This document shows, one piece after another, positions 54,771-62,548 of a DNA stretch of 64,000 bases (position 1 is the first letter of the stretch; each line of letters begins with the position of its first letter). The notes below the pieces were generated by a model that saw nothing but the letters and a program-made list of their open reading frames with translations, was not told where the DNA came from and did not search any database. The translations under genes and the position numbers were made by a program. The DNA comes from Bidens hawaiensis (taxonomy: Eukaryota > Streptophyta > Magnoliopsida > Asterales > Asteraceae), in assembly GCA_021521415.1 (NCBI GenBank), contig JAIQDT010005783.1:1-64000 (forward strand), in the 5' to 3' direction.

Positions 54771-55062
54771 TTAAGCTCAGCAATAGTTATACACCCTACT
54801 TGTTAATTAACTCCTCTCAAACATGATTTAAATCGACATGCATTACAAAGTGTGAAGTGTACAGAAAGAGTGGGAGTTGAATATACATACCAATAGTATC
54901 CCCAACTTTGAAGGTTTTAGTAGCAGCCCACTGATTATAATCAACATTACCAATGGTAGTCCATCCAGACGAGTCGGCATACAGCGCTCCAACTGCGGTC
55001 TCCATTAGTGATCCACAAACCACCATGGACATCAACATTGCAACCAATGCCACCTTCTCCAT
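34597..55062 (-). CDS. Phytocyanin (stellacyanin-like blue copper protein), two exons across a 20-kb intron
   Basis: Exon 1 is 54891-55062 and exon 2 is 34597-34877, both on the minus strand. They join in phase through a G|TT valine codon, giving 150 residues. Phytocyanins are secreted, extracellular type-1 copper proteins thought to carry electrons or act in cell-wall and reproductive processes. Residues 1-25 form a signal peptide. Cu ligands are His66, Cys107, His112 and Gln117; a Gln axial ligand is stellacyanin-like. Cys79 and Cys113 should form the usual disulfide. A short Pro/Ser tail (LAPSPS) lacks a hydrophobic GPI signal. The donor is GTATGT at 54890 and the acceptor CTCTAG at 34878. 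The intron of 20,013 bp contains elements A and B. The coding sequence is intact; whether the giant intron is spliced is not known. Confidence 0.88.
34878..35358 (-). other. Remaining phytocyanin intron, 3' part
   Basis: This is 481 bp of AT-rich DNA between the acceptor site and element A. The stretch next to the acceptor is T-rich on the minus strand, as expected for a plant 3' splice site. No other feature is seen. Confidence 0.6.
35359..36334 (+). repeat. Element A 5' LTR
   Basis: It begins TGAAGAGGTAGGTCCC and ends GTGTTTCTTCA. A TATA box (TATAAATA) lies at 36049-36056 within CGGCTATAAATAC, a context shared with elements B and C. Confidence 0.92.
36049..36056 (+). promoter_or_regulatory. 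LTR TATA box, element A
   Basis: TTTCGGCTATAAATACTCC. The core CGGCTATAAATAC is also found on the minus strand of the element B LTRs (45179-45186, 53431-53438) and the element C LTR (62032-62039). Confidence 0.7.
36335..36350 (+). other. Primer binding site, element A
   Basis: TTGGCGCCATCCGTGC directly follows the LTR. A TGGCGCC-type primer site is common in Tat elements. Confidence 0.75.
36397..36993 (+). pseudogene. Element A gag, N-terminal part only
   Basis: The open frame of 198 residues matches the first ~190 residues of the element B gag: TPVTTTPATGG near the start, the RQTLDQVKAWAEARQKEFQ helix, a charged middle (ECEYSDDEREESD), and KFARDIAEAIAPRSAKQ at the end. Just after this last motif the sequence jumps to the end of the RT region, so the capsid core, the zinc finger, the protease and nearly all of RT are gone. 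The product would lack the assembly domain. Confidence 0.85.
36996..37441 (+). pseudogene. Element A RNase H region, stopped
   Basis: Without a start codon, the frame gives the first RNase H end (SRRLRRYFQGHPITILSN, LADFIAEVP), a TAG at about 37294, then the start of a second, archaeal-type RNase H (WRLYTDGAAS). More stops at about 37425-37440 and a small shift separate it from the next open frame. Two RNase H domains in series are a known mark of the Tat lineage. Confidence 0.75.
37456..39018 (+). CDS. Element A second RNase H end plus integrase, open frame
   Basis: This 520-residue open stretch is the 3' end of pol. Residues 1-75 finish the archaeal-type RNase H (HVDSML with Asp20; SADALSKL with Asp70). 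The integrase zinc site is His175, His182, Cys213, Cys216, and the DDE triad is Asp245 (AIDVTGPF), Asp305 (VSDNGTNF) and Glu341 (GEVERANKS). The C-terminal domain ends GPYIIKEVLGKGAYRLERL. Catalytic residues are intact, but upstream stops mean that it is no longer made as part of a polyprotein. It could only supply integrase if translated independently, for which there is no evidence. Confidence 0.88.
   Translation: MGGLRIARKMGVKHLEAHVDSMLVANQINGTYTAVNDTMALYLAQAKTLMRDFNDCKVIHVKRSENKSADALSKLASLAFTHLGKDIRIELLEAPSVPHKEICVIQTGTETWMTPIIKYLAAGTLPESKTQARKLRCKALNYQLIDDILYRRNFLGPLLRCVDNQDADYLLREVHEGICGVHAGPRAVVAKLNNAGYFWPGMHTDALAYIRKCRSCQLYAPNTHRPKNELVPVTSSWPFQKWAIDVTGPFPTAAGNVQFLVVAIDYFTKWIEAKPLAQTTAKHIKKFIWEFIICRFGLPQNLVSDNGTNFADKKLQKWLEELQITHTFTSVAHPQGNGEVERANKSIVEGIKKRLLEHRSGWVDELPHVHWANRTLKKASTGETPFSLTYGTEAMVPVEIGLPSPRVLIQPEDNDAERRLDLMLTEERRDLAAVREENYKRQMQKYYNTRVKLCNFNVGDYILRNNEASNQQRPGKLAPVWEGPYIIKEVLGKGAYRLERLDGTPIPRTWNGAQLRKCYM
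39225..39545 (+). repeat. Element A tandem repeat between pol and the antisense gene, two units
   Basis: Two ~160-bp units contain CACGCAGGTCA, AAGTTAAGCCATCCTACTAA and ACCCGCACAATCA in the same order. They correspond to the longer array in element B at 50425-51300. Confidence 0.8.
39709..42855 (-). pseudogene. Element A antisense gene (aORF), broken copy
   Basis: This is the homologue of the intact five-exon gene at 47200-50225. Exon 1 runs 42855-42084 and has the ECQCALPVD, RFPLTKFVYRVLE and RSLRSWKREFFYISARAIP blocks. Exon 2 starts at 42022 with the same AG|AGGGG junction. The acidic middle and the coiled coil (about 40700-40260) and exon 5 (to 39709) are all recognisable. Two lesions kill it. 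A TAA (about 40710) lies in the coiled-coil exon, where B has CGG. An extra A at about 40270 shifts the frame just after ERKLKG. The direction is opposite to gag-pol. Confidence 0.85.
42983..43064 (-). promoter_or_regulatory. Element A aORF promoter: TATA plus G-box
   Basis: The minus strand has TATATAAA at 42983-42990, 128 bp upstream of the ATG, and a G-box CACGTG at 43059-43064. Both match the element B aORF promoter. Confidence 0.65.
43330..43530 (+). repeat. Element A tandem repeat behind the aORF promoter, two units
   Basis: Two ~95-bp units include CAAGGCAAAACCCTTCACAT and GAATTGACGCC-like edges. Element B has about five units of the same family at 46245-46735. Confidence 0.8.
43909..44253 (+). 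repeat. Element A 3' LTR, truncated
   Basis: It begins TGAAGAGGTAGG after the polypurine tract CTGGGGGGACT, matches the first 345 bp of the 5' LTR with three substitutions, then breaks at GATCTTTT. Confidence 0.9.
44254..44878 (-). other. Phytocyanin intron segment between elements A and B
   Basis: 625 bp of AT-rich, gene-free DNA. The last 16 bases before element B (GTTTAATTTTGTTTAC) recur at about 54427-54442, beyond the other end of element B. Confidence 0.5.
44879..45858 (-). repeat. Element B 3' LTR, 980 bp
   Basis: Read on the plus strand it runs from TGAAGAAACACTAACC to CCTACCTCTTCA. It contains a minus-strand TATA box at 45179-45186. Confidence 0.93.
45859..45872 (-). other. Polypurine tract, element B
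   Basis: The minus strand reads GGACTGGGGGGACT immediately before the 3' LTR, identical to the same position in element A (about 43895-43908) and nearly so in element C. Confidence 0.75.
46245..46735 (+). repeat. Tandem array upstream of the aORF, about five 95-bp units
   Basis: Each unit has CCCTGCGGGTGCTAGGTATG, then GTGAAGGGTTTTGCCTT and TCTTACGGTTACTTG. It lies between the 3' LTR and the aORF promoter. Element A has two units. Confidence 0.9.
46997..47078 (+). promoter_or_regulatory. Element B aORF promoter: G-box plus TATA
   Basis: G-box CACGTG at 46997-47002 (in GCCACGTGTC) and TATATAAA at 47071-47078, 122 bp before the ATG. A CTTCTT-rich 5' UTR follows. The layout is that of an ordinary plant RNA polymerase II promoter, separate from the LTR. 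Confidence 0.7.
47200..50225 (+). CDS. Antisense Tat gene (aORF), intact, five exons, 915 residues
   Basis: Exons are 47200-47914, 47975-48496, 48572-49012, 49084-49817 and 49890-50225. All four introns (60-75 bp) are GT-AG, and their phases join without a stop over 2748 bases. Exon 1 resembles the putative gypsy-type transposase domain PF04195 (FPLTKFVYRVLERHGVHLTEVHP, then FEWVCRILGIEPYVDRL). Exon 2 is basic then acidic/Ser-rich (VLSDSESDSEE). Exon 3 is Ala/Thr/Pro-rich. Exon 4 gives a long Ala/Glu/Lys/Arg coiled coil (about residues 590-800). Exon 5 is a short conserved tail (SETSYDDAM, GFLLGLGFVEKG). The gene runs head-on into gag-pol of its own element. Function is unknown; a DNA- or protein-binding accessory role is only a guess. 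The broken copy in element A confirms the exon layout. Confidence 0.88.
50226..51372 (+). repeat. Tandem array between aORF and pol remnant (element B)
   Basis: From about 50430 to 50880 three ~150-bp units share AACCTTTGAACGTGGTTGAT, CGTGATTGTGCGGGTAGAAC and CTGACCTGCGTGTAGG. From about 50905 to 51300 two diverged units share GAACCGTTCGACGCGCGG-like openings. Both gag-pol and aORF transcripts would end in or before this block. Confidence 0.85.
51373..51611 (-). pseudogene. Element B pol remnant (integrase C-terminal scrap)
   Basis: Minus-strand residues DYMLRKE and GAYRL..DGTPIPTWKGAHL match the last ~60 residues of the element A integrase with small internal losses. Everything between the gag stop and this scrap is missing, so pol was lost by deletion, not by point mutation. 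Confidence 0.8.
51612..53066 (-). CDS. Element B gag, intact 484-residue ORF
   Basis: It starts with ATG at 53066, about 65 bases after the primer site, and ends with TAA at 51612. Near the N-terminus a TNTTPVTKAGAS unit occurs twice. A helix (RQTLDEVKAWAEARQKEFQ) and an acidic-basic middle follow. The retrotransposon gag capsid domain spans about residues 195-310 (DHLNRFIAGA, WCYMFQMTLVGAARAWFDRLP, FITRFNSKKLSL). Near the C-terminus is a zinc-finger-like CDFHKTKGHNTEEC. Gag forms the virus-like particle that packages element RNA. No lesion is visible, so this copy could still make particles, with enzymes from another Tat element. Confidence 0.9.
   Translation of the reverse strand: MVREIPVTTTPATGVNTGNTVFTNTTPVTKAGASEVNFTNTTPLTKAGASAVNDRLLGSTDTQFEKRRLPRQTLDEVKAWAEARQKEFQAELDERLRSVQQADEFEYWEDDSEESDSDANPRHRAKGKRKETESQPKRHFGQAFKPKSTGGSPRDFSKTFRPNVANAGMSKFARDIAEAIAPKSAKQMPNIGTYDGLSDPDDHLNRFIAGATVSNWTEPTWCYMFQMTLVGAARAWFDRLPVNHIYDWADFQQKFSQHFSQQRKYTEEQWTILKCIREEDESLPNFITRFNSKKLSLGNISEDLVRAAFIQGAHDPELIRTLTGKDGMPSTWDGIMTAAKRYAETEKQLGKDLPQSTNLYTQRTREDNVLTARLNKKRKLGIWQSRVNFDTSSGLQHRLGGRDNVQPHRNSRWTPLTKSVTEIFATEELPWPKPPIIRHRHDADRSKYCDFHKTKGHNTEECTDVKDMVEAFVRDGTLAHLVAQ
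53115..53131 (-). other. Primer binding site, element B
   Basis: The minus strand reads TTGGCGCCATCCGTGCA directly after the 5' LTR, identical to element A at this point. Confidence 0.75.
53132..54110 (-). repeat. Element B 5' LTR, 979 bp
   Basis: It pairs with 44879-45858. Differences seen are G versus T in ATATCA(G/T)GTAT, C versus T in ATACC(T/C)CGTC-type context near 53724, and one G fewer in the run near 53270. The TATA box is at 53431-53438 on the minus strand. Confidence 0.93.
54151..54430. mobile_element. Foldback/MITE-like unit with ~37-bp inverted repeats
   Basis: The left arm (54151-54188) starts AATCGGTTTAGGTCCAGAAC. The right arm (54394-54430) is its reverse complement with one or two differences. 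The ~205-bp interior is AT-rich and non-coding. It lies in the phytocyanin intron beside element B. Confidence 0.65.
54680..54767. repeat. (AT)n microsatellite in the phytocyanin intron
   Basis: An uninterrupted AT run of about 44 units, about 125 bp downstream of exon 1. Confidence 0.95.
54891..55062 (-). CDS. Phytocyanin exon 1 (signal peptide and N-terminal strands)
   Basis: It encodes residues 1-57 plus one base. A hydrophobic signal peptide (MEKVALVAMLMSMVVCGSLM) and the cleavage region ETAVGALYADS precede the typical phytocyanin GWTTIGNVDYNQWAATKTFKVGDTI. The GTATGTATAT donor follows directly. Confidence 0.9.
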
Positions 55063-55130
55063 TTCTGCTATATTTATTATGTATAACTTGTCTTAAAGTG
55101 GAGGCTTAGAGGTAGCACAAGTTATTAAAT

Positions 55131-55140
55131 CTATTTATAA
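55131..55140 (-). promoter_or_regulatory. Phytocyanin TATA box
   Basis: The minus strand reads TTATAAATAG about 70 bp upstream of the ATG at 55062. Confidence 0.65.
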
Positions 55141-56177
55141 GTATATTGTATGTATGTATGTATGAGAGAGAGGAAGTCTTTATGGTGGTGGTTGGCTCAT
55201 TTAACTTGGGACTTCTGTTGATGTATATGATTATAAAGAGTGTCTTTTACTTCTCTAATGAGACTTTATTATCTTAACCACTATTATTAATTTGTAAATA
55301 TTTTGATCAAGGTTTTTTAATTAACCATGGGCATTCTGGTTGGTGGTAACCCTGTTGCTTCTCTTTCTGGTTCAGTAGTAGCAAGTGGCGAAGTTTTGAC
55401 GAGCTCGTCGGAAAGGCCGGACTCAAAATGTATTTTAAAAAAAACATAGGCAAGGGGGGGCGAGCTCAATTTTTGGGCAGAATACGGGTAAATTTACACT
55501 ATGTATACAAAGATTCGGGCGAAAAAATGTCAATTTATACTACCGCGCAAAAAAACAGGGGGGGCCGGGGCCATCCCCGCCCTAATGAAGCTTCGCCCTT
55601 GGTAGTAGCCGGTTGCATAAATTTTTTTTATTTATATAAATTCAGGAATTTATATATACATAAAGTATATATATTTTGTAATATTTTGGATTAGTTGTAT
55701 ATATAGTGGTGGATATATTTGTTGATGACAACCCCTAATGCAACAACAGGATGGATTTGGTAGATGATACAGAGTGTAGCATGTAGTTGAGACTTGAAAG
55801 CAAAGCATGTTTTGTTGCCTCCATTGAGCATGCACACTATCTTGTGATGTCATGATTGCATTCTACTATCGACACCAAATAATGCGTCATATTTTTGTTA
55901 ATGCTTTTGTGTAATGTGTATCATTGATATAGATCATAACGACATGCACGCCAAAGCTATTCTACGTAGATTTCTTATATTTGGTCACAATCAAATTTTC
56001 AAAATCTCCCAAGAATGTTGTGATACTTTTATTTGTTGGAATTACCGTAACGGTGAGTTGGGCGAACCGAGTTCGAGTTGTGATCAAACTCGTTCTAATA
56101 TTAAAGAATAAATAAACAAATTGATTGATATTAAGGGATTTCATGTATATGATTTAGATATACTGATAAGATGCTTT
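55141..56177. other. Phytocyanin upstream region, partly repeat-derived
   Basis: No second gene is seen. At about 55385-55615 a GC-richer patch with G-runs (CAAGGGGGGGCGAGCTC, GGGGGGGCCGGGG) ends near GCCCTAATGAAGCTTCGCCC. It looks like a fragment of an unidentified repeat. Confidence 0.4.
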
Positions 56178-56195
56178 AGTTAAGAATAGAAGAAG

Positions 56196-56469
56196 TTATG
56201 AGAATTTGGTTAAGTGGTAAGATGTATGTTCTTTCTAGTGGAGACGTATGTTTGATTCTCACTCGGATTAGTTCGACATGCATCTGGGTGAAGAGACAAA
56301 TCAGGGCTTTAATCCTGGCTTTGAACCCGACAGGAGGCAAGGATTTACAGATTCTATCCGGTTTGGCACGCATCATGGAGGTACGGTCACACGACGGTCA
56401 AGGAGTTGACCTTGGACATAGCCCGAACAAGATAGGTTTATACATGAGATCATTTTCCGTTAAAAAACA
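56196..56469 (+). mobile_element. tRNA-derived SINE, 274 bp, family 2, plus strand
   Basis: A perfect 18-bp target duplication, agttaagaatagaagaag, lies at 56178-56195 and 56470-56487. The head (TTTGGTTAAGTGGTAAGATG, then TTTGATTCTC) and body match the minus-strand SINE at 30010-30285. The A-tail is short (TTAAAAAAC). Confidence 0.92.
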
Positions 56470-56810
56470 AGTTAAGAATAGAAGAAGACTCAAAGAAAGT
56501 TTACAAGACAAAAGCATCAAATTTTGTTTTGTGAAAAATGATGAAAACCCATCAAGGTTGATTTTTTTTTCTCTTGACTTAAATTACCTTAAAACGATAT
56601 GTGAATTTTGGGAGGAGGATGACGGCTTAGGCTTAGGATATCCTAAACTTTTGTGAATTTTGGAATGATTCATTACACGGGAATGAAGAAAGTGGTGTTT
56701 GGTTACTCAATAGAATGGAATCATCCATTACAAATGGAATCTTAGGTAGCGTTTGTTATGCAGTAATGACAGGCGGAATAGAATGATTCATTACGTGGGA
56801 ATAACATAAG

Positions 56811-57556
56811 AGGTGTTTGGTTGCATAATGGAATGGAATCATCCATTACACATGGAATCTCATTCCATCAAAACCATTCCTTCCCACCCCCCCTTCTTTT
56901 TTTTCATTCAATTCCTCTTTCAACCTACTTTCTCAACAACACCATCATCTAACAAAAACCACCGCCACCACCACCACCACTACCATAGCCACCACCATCA
57001 TCTGACCACCACCGCCACCGTCAACACCACCGCCTCCGCCGCCGCCACCACCTGACCGCCACCGTCGCCATCACCACCTCCTCCACAACCACCACCCTAC
57101 CACCAAAGCTACCACCGCCACCATCTTCGCCATAACCACGGAAACCATTGTCACCGTCGCCACCCGACCATAACCGCCACTACCACTATCACTGCCTAGC
57201 CACCACCACCCTACCACCGCCATCACTACTAATGCTACCATCGCTTGACCACCACCACTGTCGCCACCGCCACCACCATTTTCATCTCTAGAGCTACTAC
57301 CACCGTCGCCATTTCAGTTTTTTTTTTTTTGTAAAAAAGTATATATATTGGGATAGGAATATTTTTGTTATTTCTATTTCATTCCTAAAAATTTTTCGGA
57401 TACCAAACAACATAAAGTAATTATTCATTTCATTCCCATATGTTAACCAAACAAGACAAAGGAATGGTAATGATCCATTTCATTCATTTGTCCATTCCAT
57501 TCCTTCTCTCATTTTATTCCCCCTTTATTTCATTCTTTTCAACCAAACATACCCCA
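56811..57556. mobile_element. Possible non-autonomous DNA transposon with CCACCR-rich core
   Basis: The left end reads AGGTGTTTGGTTGCATAATG. The right end, on the other strand, reads GGGGTATGTTTGGTTGAAAA. Both are followed by GGAATGGAAT/ATTCCATTCC motifs. A (CCACCA/CCGCCA)n tract fills 56955-57310 and creates spurious His- and Thr-rich frames. A partial second copy of the left end lies at about 56660-56750. No target duplication was fixed. Confidence 0.45.
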
Positions 57557-59427
57557 ACTATTAGTAATACCCGAGCCAAAGACATAATAAAGCATTAAAA
57601 AAGAAGAGGAAGAGGAAGAGGTACCACATACAAAAAATGTTAACATGGGGTCTACCTAACAAAGCAAATGCATATGTTATACTATCTAAAATGAACTTAA
57701 AGGTCCCTTGCTTCAAATTGGATTCGAGTGTGCACATCTAACCCATCAGAGTTTTAACAAATAGAATATCCACCGTCAGACCAGCACACCGCATTGGTTA
57801 ACCTTTCAAATAATTTATCTAAACGTCAACACAGCAAGCAAAAGTTTGTGACACTAACCACCACATTTACTCTATATAGATAATAGGTTAGAAACATGTG
57901 TCATATACGAGCTGAATAAATGTAATATTAAATTGTTAGTAATTATTATGTTGGAGTTAAGTCGTATAGCTTCGCATTTGTTATGACTTAGCCCTTTTAT
58001 AATAAATATTAGGGCATATACTCTTTTCTTCTATATTTTTTTAGATAGAGAATTGATATATGGCATATTCTAAGCTGCCACCAGGATCTTCCAATTTTTT
58101 TTCTAAGGGTTGGATAAATAAATGTTTGGATTTTGCAATTATTTTTCAACATGAATTACTGAATATCAAAAACTTATTACACGGAATCCCATATTTTGGA
58201 ACGAGTCGACGGAGTAGACATTATTGGTTAAATAATTGTAAAATAATATTTTACTGTACCATATGATTGAACTTAGTTCAAGTTAATAACTTTTCTGGAA
58301 CGGTAACTTTCTTGTGTTTAGGTCACTTCATTCCCCAAAATGAAGAGCCATGTTTTCCCACTTTTGTAACATTATGTTATCTTAACCATGTCTATGTTGT
58401 CTTCAGAGGGCATTTCCCCATATACCATATTGTCGGGTGCCGCTTGACGGGCATTGTGTCGTCACAAGTGCATAACTCTATGACGTAACACACAGTGAGA
58501 CGAAAATCCAGATGGGCTCGGGATTCGAATAGACAACCTTGCATAAGGCTTAGTTCAAATCCTCCAATACCATAATTCACCAAAAATAGCACAAACGAAG
58601 TTCAAATTTAGATCTTCACTAAAGAACCCAAGACAAACCAATATGCCACAAATGATGAATGTCAATATAATAACTAAATATATTTGAAGTCAAATATGTC
58701 AAAAGTTACTATATTTAACGTAATATATTTAATAATTAATATCTAATAAGTCAAATATGTCCTCAAAGTTTTCTCGATAGGTCCTGTATCTCCATCTGAC
58801 CATCTCTGTAATTGTACTAGAATAACAACATTGTCTCTCTACTCTTTAATTAGATAATATTTTTTATACATTTATTATTATATTTTATCTTTTCTTCACT
58901 CGCAACCATTTTCAACAAATATTAAAAAGTCATAGAGTATAAATAGTGTTTCTTCAAATTTACTCATAAACAGTAATATTTTATTTCTCATTCACTCGCA
59001 ACCACTTCATACAATATAGAGAACATACTCACAGATTTATAAAAGACATGTTGTGATGCTCTTAAGACGTCTCCAATGCTCCTATGTAGCGTGTGTTTGG
59101 ATTTACAAACTAATCTCACAAACTAATGTCTATCATTGGAAATGCCCACATGGATGGAGGAGAGTGAGCAAAGTGTTTGTAATTTCAAACACTTACAAAC
59201 CTTTTGTGAGTGGGAAAAATGAGAGATGTGATAGAAAGGAATGGAGAAGATGTGAGAGGATAAAATGATGATAATGTGAGGTTGTTTCTCAATAAAATCA
59301 TCTTTTATCATTTCGGATGCTCTTATTATTGATATTGGTATAAATCGTTGGCAAGTGGAAAATGGTACTTACCGGAGCTATTGGATATACTCAATGTTTA
59401 GGTGAGTTTTCATAACCAGTGGTTAAT
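57557..59427. other. Intergenic DNA, no gene recognised
   Basis: AT-rich sequence with short frames that lack motifs. Around 58480-58560 the minus strand has a B-box-like CTATTCGAATCCC, perhaps part of an old tRNA-derived repeat. Confidence 0.35.
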
Positions 59428-59435
59428 ATAAAATG

Positions 59436-59883
59436 CAATGTTGTAAAAGTATGTTTACAAGGCCGAGTAATCGCTACGAGGTAAGTCGTTGAGGCGAGTT
59501 TCTTTAACTCTGCCTATTTACTAAAAATCGATCAAATGTAGTTAACATCAGTCAAAAGCGCATCTAGTCGGTAAACTTGGGTTGATTTTGAATTAAAAAA
59601 ACAAAATATAATTCGTATTTCTATAATATGAAAGAACAAATATCATTTTTCTAATAAATGGTTAGAAATTTATAAAATAATTTATTATTTAAAAATGTAT
59701 TTCTCTTATTTATATTGATGTTCACTTGTTTTATTATAACTATTAGTAACCTAATTATGATAGTTGACATATATATGATATCCAAAAAAATACTTTTTTA
59801 TATTCACCATATCCAAATACTCTCCGGCTACATCTAACTCTTCAGTCGGCCGCCTAAAATTCACTAGCGATTTTGTAACCTTG
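59436..59883. mobile_element. hAT MITE, 448 bp
   Basis: A perfect 8-bp target duplication ATAAAATG lies at 59428-59435 and 59884-59891. Ends are CAATGTTGTAAAAGT and, on the other strand, CAAGGTTACAAAATCGCTAG. It is non-coding. Confidence 0.85.
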
Positions 59884-60287
59884 ATAAAATGATAAACAAA
59901 TTTATGAAACTGTGATTTTTGTGTAAATTATATGGTTGACGATGAAGAATAAGATTTGAGTACCCTAAATCTCCATTTTGTAAAGTTTCTGACTAAAATA
60001 TACCTGCTTTATAAAATTTCTCCCACTTAAATATATGCAAATTGACTTTTAAGAGTATTCACATTTCTTTTTTTATCTCAAAATCTAAAGTTTGCATTAA
60101 AAAACCACTACATTTTCTCTTTCACTTTTAATTAAATAATATTTTTTTATACTTTTATCATTATTTTTACACGCTCCTCCGCTCACAATTCCTTTCAAAA
60201 AATATTAAACAAATTATATGAAATGAATAATAGTTTTTCAAATATACACAAAAAATCACTGTATTTTCTCTCATCTCTACTCACAAC

Positions 60288-60649
60288 AGTGTTGCAAAAA
60301 TCCTGACTAGGCGTGGCCTCAATTAATCGCTAGATCCACTTTAGTGATTAATTCTGGGCTAATCGGTCAATGGTCAAATCCGGCTGGGATCAGGATTAAT
60401 CAGACTTAATCGGATTTTCTGATGAGGTTCTTGATAAAATCGGCGATTTACGGTGAGATTCCAGCAAAAATTATCAGTTTCCGACAAGATTCCTGGGGTT
60501 TCCAACGAAATTTCAGCCAATTTCTAGCCAAATTGTGTTTGTGTATATATAAAACTGAAAATTATATATTTACTTATCTGATTAATCTCGATTAATCGCT
60601 AGTCCCCGCTCCCTTACCCGACTAGCGACTAACGATTTTTACAGCATTG
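60288..60649. mobile_element. hAT MITE, 362 bp, related to 59436-59883
   Basis: The left end reads AGTGTTGCAAAAATCCTGAC and the right end, on the other strand, CAATGCTGTAAAAATCGTTA. CTCACAAC occurs on both sides (60280-60287 and 60650-60657), though the exact first base of the element is ambiguous by one. The subterminal parts carry repeated TTAATCG motifs. Confidence 0.8.
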
Positions 60650-60657
60650 CTCACAAC

Positions 60658-61734
60658 ATCCTAAACCACTTCATACATTATAAAAAACTCTCTCACATAA
60701 AATAAGGGATATGAAATGAATGCTCTAATTCATTAATTTTAAGAGCTAGTTATTTATTAGTTTTAACCACTTTTCTTTAAGTAATAAAAATGAAGCAACA
60801 AACAAAACTAAAAAAATCTGGAAGAAATTTATCTTTTTTGTTCGTGACAAATAAATTTGTTTGTGGTTTGGCTAGAGACTGTAAATGAATCAAACGGAAT
60901 TAAATTTCCACCAACCTTTCTAATCCAAACTAGCTCTTCGACTTTTATGCTTCACCAATAATAGGATATAGTGTTTTTCTTATATGATAGTTGATTATAC
61001 ATTTTTCTTAGTATTCATTATTCGGTTCTAATTAATGTGTCTATGTTTTAACAAATATTGCTAATTAATAAATGTATAAAAATCAGTTATTAATACAATG
61101 AAAATAAGCTGGTTACTAAAACGATCATTATTACTTGTTATAATAAGGAACAGGCTAAACGTACCCTATGCTTTACTTGTCATAACCTCTCCTGTAAATT
61201 TTCATTCCCTTTAAGAATTTTATTTGACATATAACTCCCCTCCAACATTTTATTGTATTTTATGGTCTTTCTTAAAAATAATAATTTAAAACTATAATCT
61301 TTTTATTTATTTTATTTCCCGAACTTCCAATTTCTTTAAGAATTTTTTTTTACATATTCTCATGTAACACTTTTTTTTTTTGTATATTATGGCATCTCAT
61401 CAAAATATTAAATTAAAAACTAAATTTTTTTTTCTAATTTCTTGGTGTTTATTAGAGTAAATGTGAATGTTGGCGTCACAGTTTAGACTTTATTTGTGGG
61501 CTTTATTTGTTATGGCCCGCTGGTCAATGTGGTGTTGTCATATTGCTTTATTGGTGGGCTTTATTTGTTGCTTTCCCAAGCTCGACTCCTCCTTCCGACA
61601 ACGGGTTTTTTTCTTTTTGATTTTTTTAATCTGCTTGATGGTGATTGGCCCTATCTATTGTAAAGCGGCTTCCTCCTCTGACACGTGTATTGCTTTATTC
61701 TCTAATTTCATGTACCTTTGCTCTGAAACACATC
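60658..61734. other. Intergenic DNA, no gene recognised
   Basis: AT-rich with T-runs. A 112-residue frame at 61467-61805 is hydrophobic but has no recognisable motif and runs into the element C LTR, so I treat it as chance. Confidence 0.4.
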
Positions 61735-62548
61735 TGAAGAAACACGAATCCACTCCCCGGGTATGGGTCCTGGATCCAGTGAGTCCACAGGGTACAATAC
61801 AATAATTACTACCACGGTATGAGTAAGGCTTCCTAAAGTCCAATGACCGGAACCTGCAAAACAGACACCGTGAGTCTCGTTACAGGAAGGACAAGAGGGG
61901 GGGTCTTCCTGTAACCACCCTCCGACGTGAGAATCAGTAACGTTCGTAAATGGAGAAAGTACTGAAATGTAAAGACTAAGTATAGTCCGAATGTAGGTGA
62001 GTGAATGAATACCTCATACCATTTGACAAGGTATTTATAGCCGAAGGATGATGGAAGATGATTGGGGCAGATGTCCTCTTCTAGAAGATCTTTGATAACC
62101 GCCTGGACACGTGTCTTCTTGTGATAGGTTGGGCTATACGTCCCATGTGCATGGGTATAACAACCTGGACACGTGTCACCAGCTGATAGCATGGATCGCG
62201 CCCTGACCATGTGCACGGTTATAACAACCTGGCCAGGTGTCCTTTGTTCATTGGTTAGTATGTCACGTATTCCCCAAGTAAGAATCATGAGCCTTCTTCT
62301 AGATAGTACTTGAATGGTGACAGCTGTCCCGCAGGCACTGTCCTCCAGTTGTTATGCGGACAGATGTCTTGTCCTGCAGATGACTTCTGAGGATGCCCGG
62401 ATGCTTCCGCGTGTGTTATGAGGATGTTCCTCCTCTATCGTGATATGCGGGTGGCCCATGTGCCCGCGGGTGGCTTATAAGAGGATTCTCTGTGACCCGC
62501 GGGTGGTACTTAAGGGTATTTGGGTCTTTTTGGTACCTTACCTCTACA
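61735..62548 (-). repeat. Element C 3' LTR (Tat-type, diverged), 814 bp
   Basis: On the plus strand it opens TGAAGAAACACGAATCC and closes CCTTACCTCTACA. It shares with the A/B LTRs the end motif, an AAACAGACACCGTGAG block, the GTGAGAATCAG block and the TATA context CGGCTATAAATAC (minus strand, 62032-62039). A polypurine tract (minus GGACTGGGGGGACA) adjoins at 62549-62562. The other LTR lies beyond the window. Confidence 0.8.

Noticed and set aside
54817..55062. Phytocyanin exon 1 read through as an 81-residue protein
   Set aside because: The part after GDTI is intron: a GTATGT donor is present and the expected copper-binding half is found in phase at 34597-34877.
56813..57055. 80-residue His/Thr-rich frame
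   Set aside because: It arises from the CCACCR low-complexity tract inside a probable transposon.
61467..61805. A small membrane protein gene
   Set aside because: The hydrophobic frame has no promoter or family motif and its end lies within the element C LTR.
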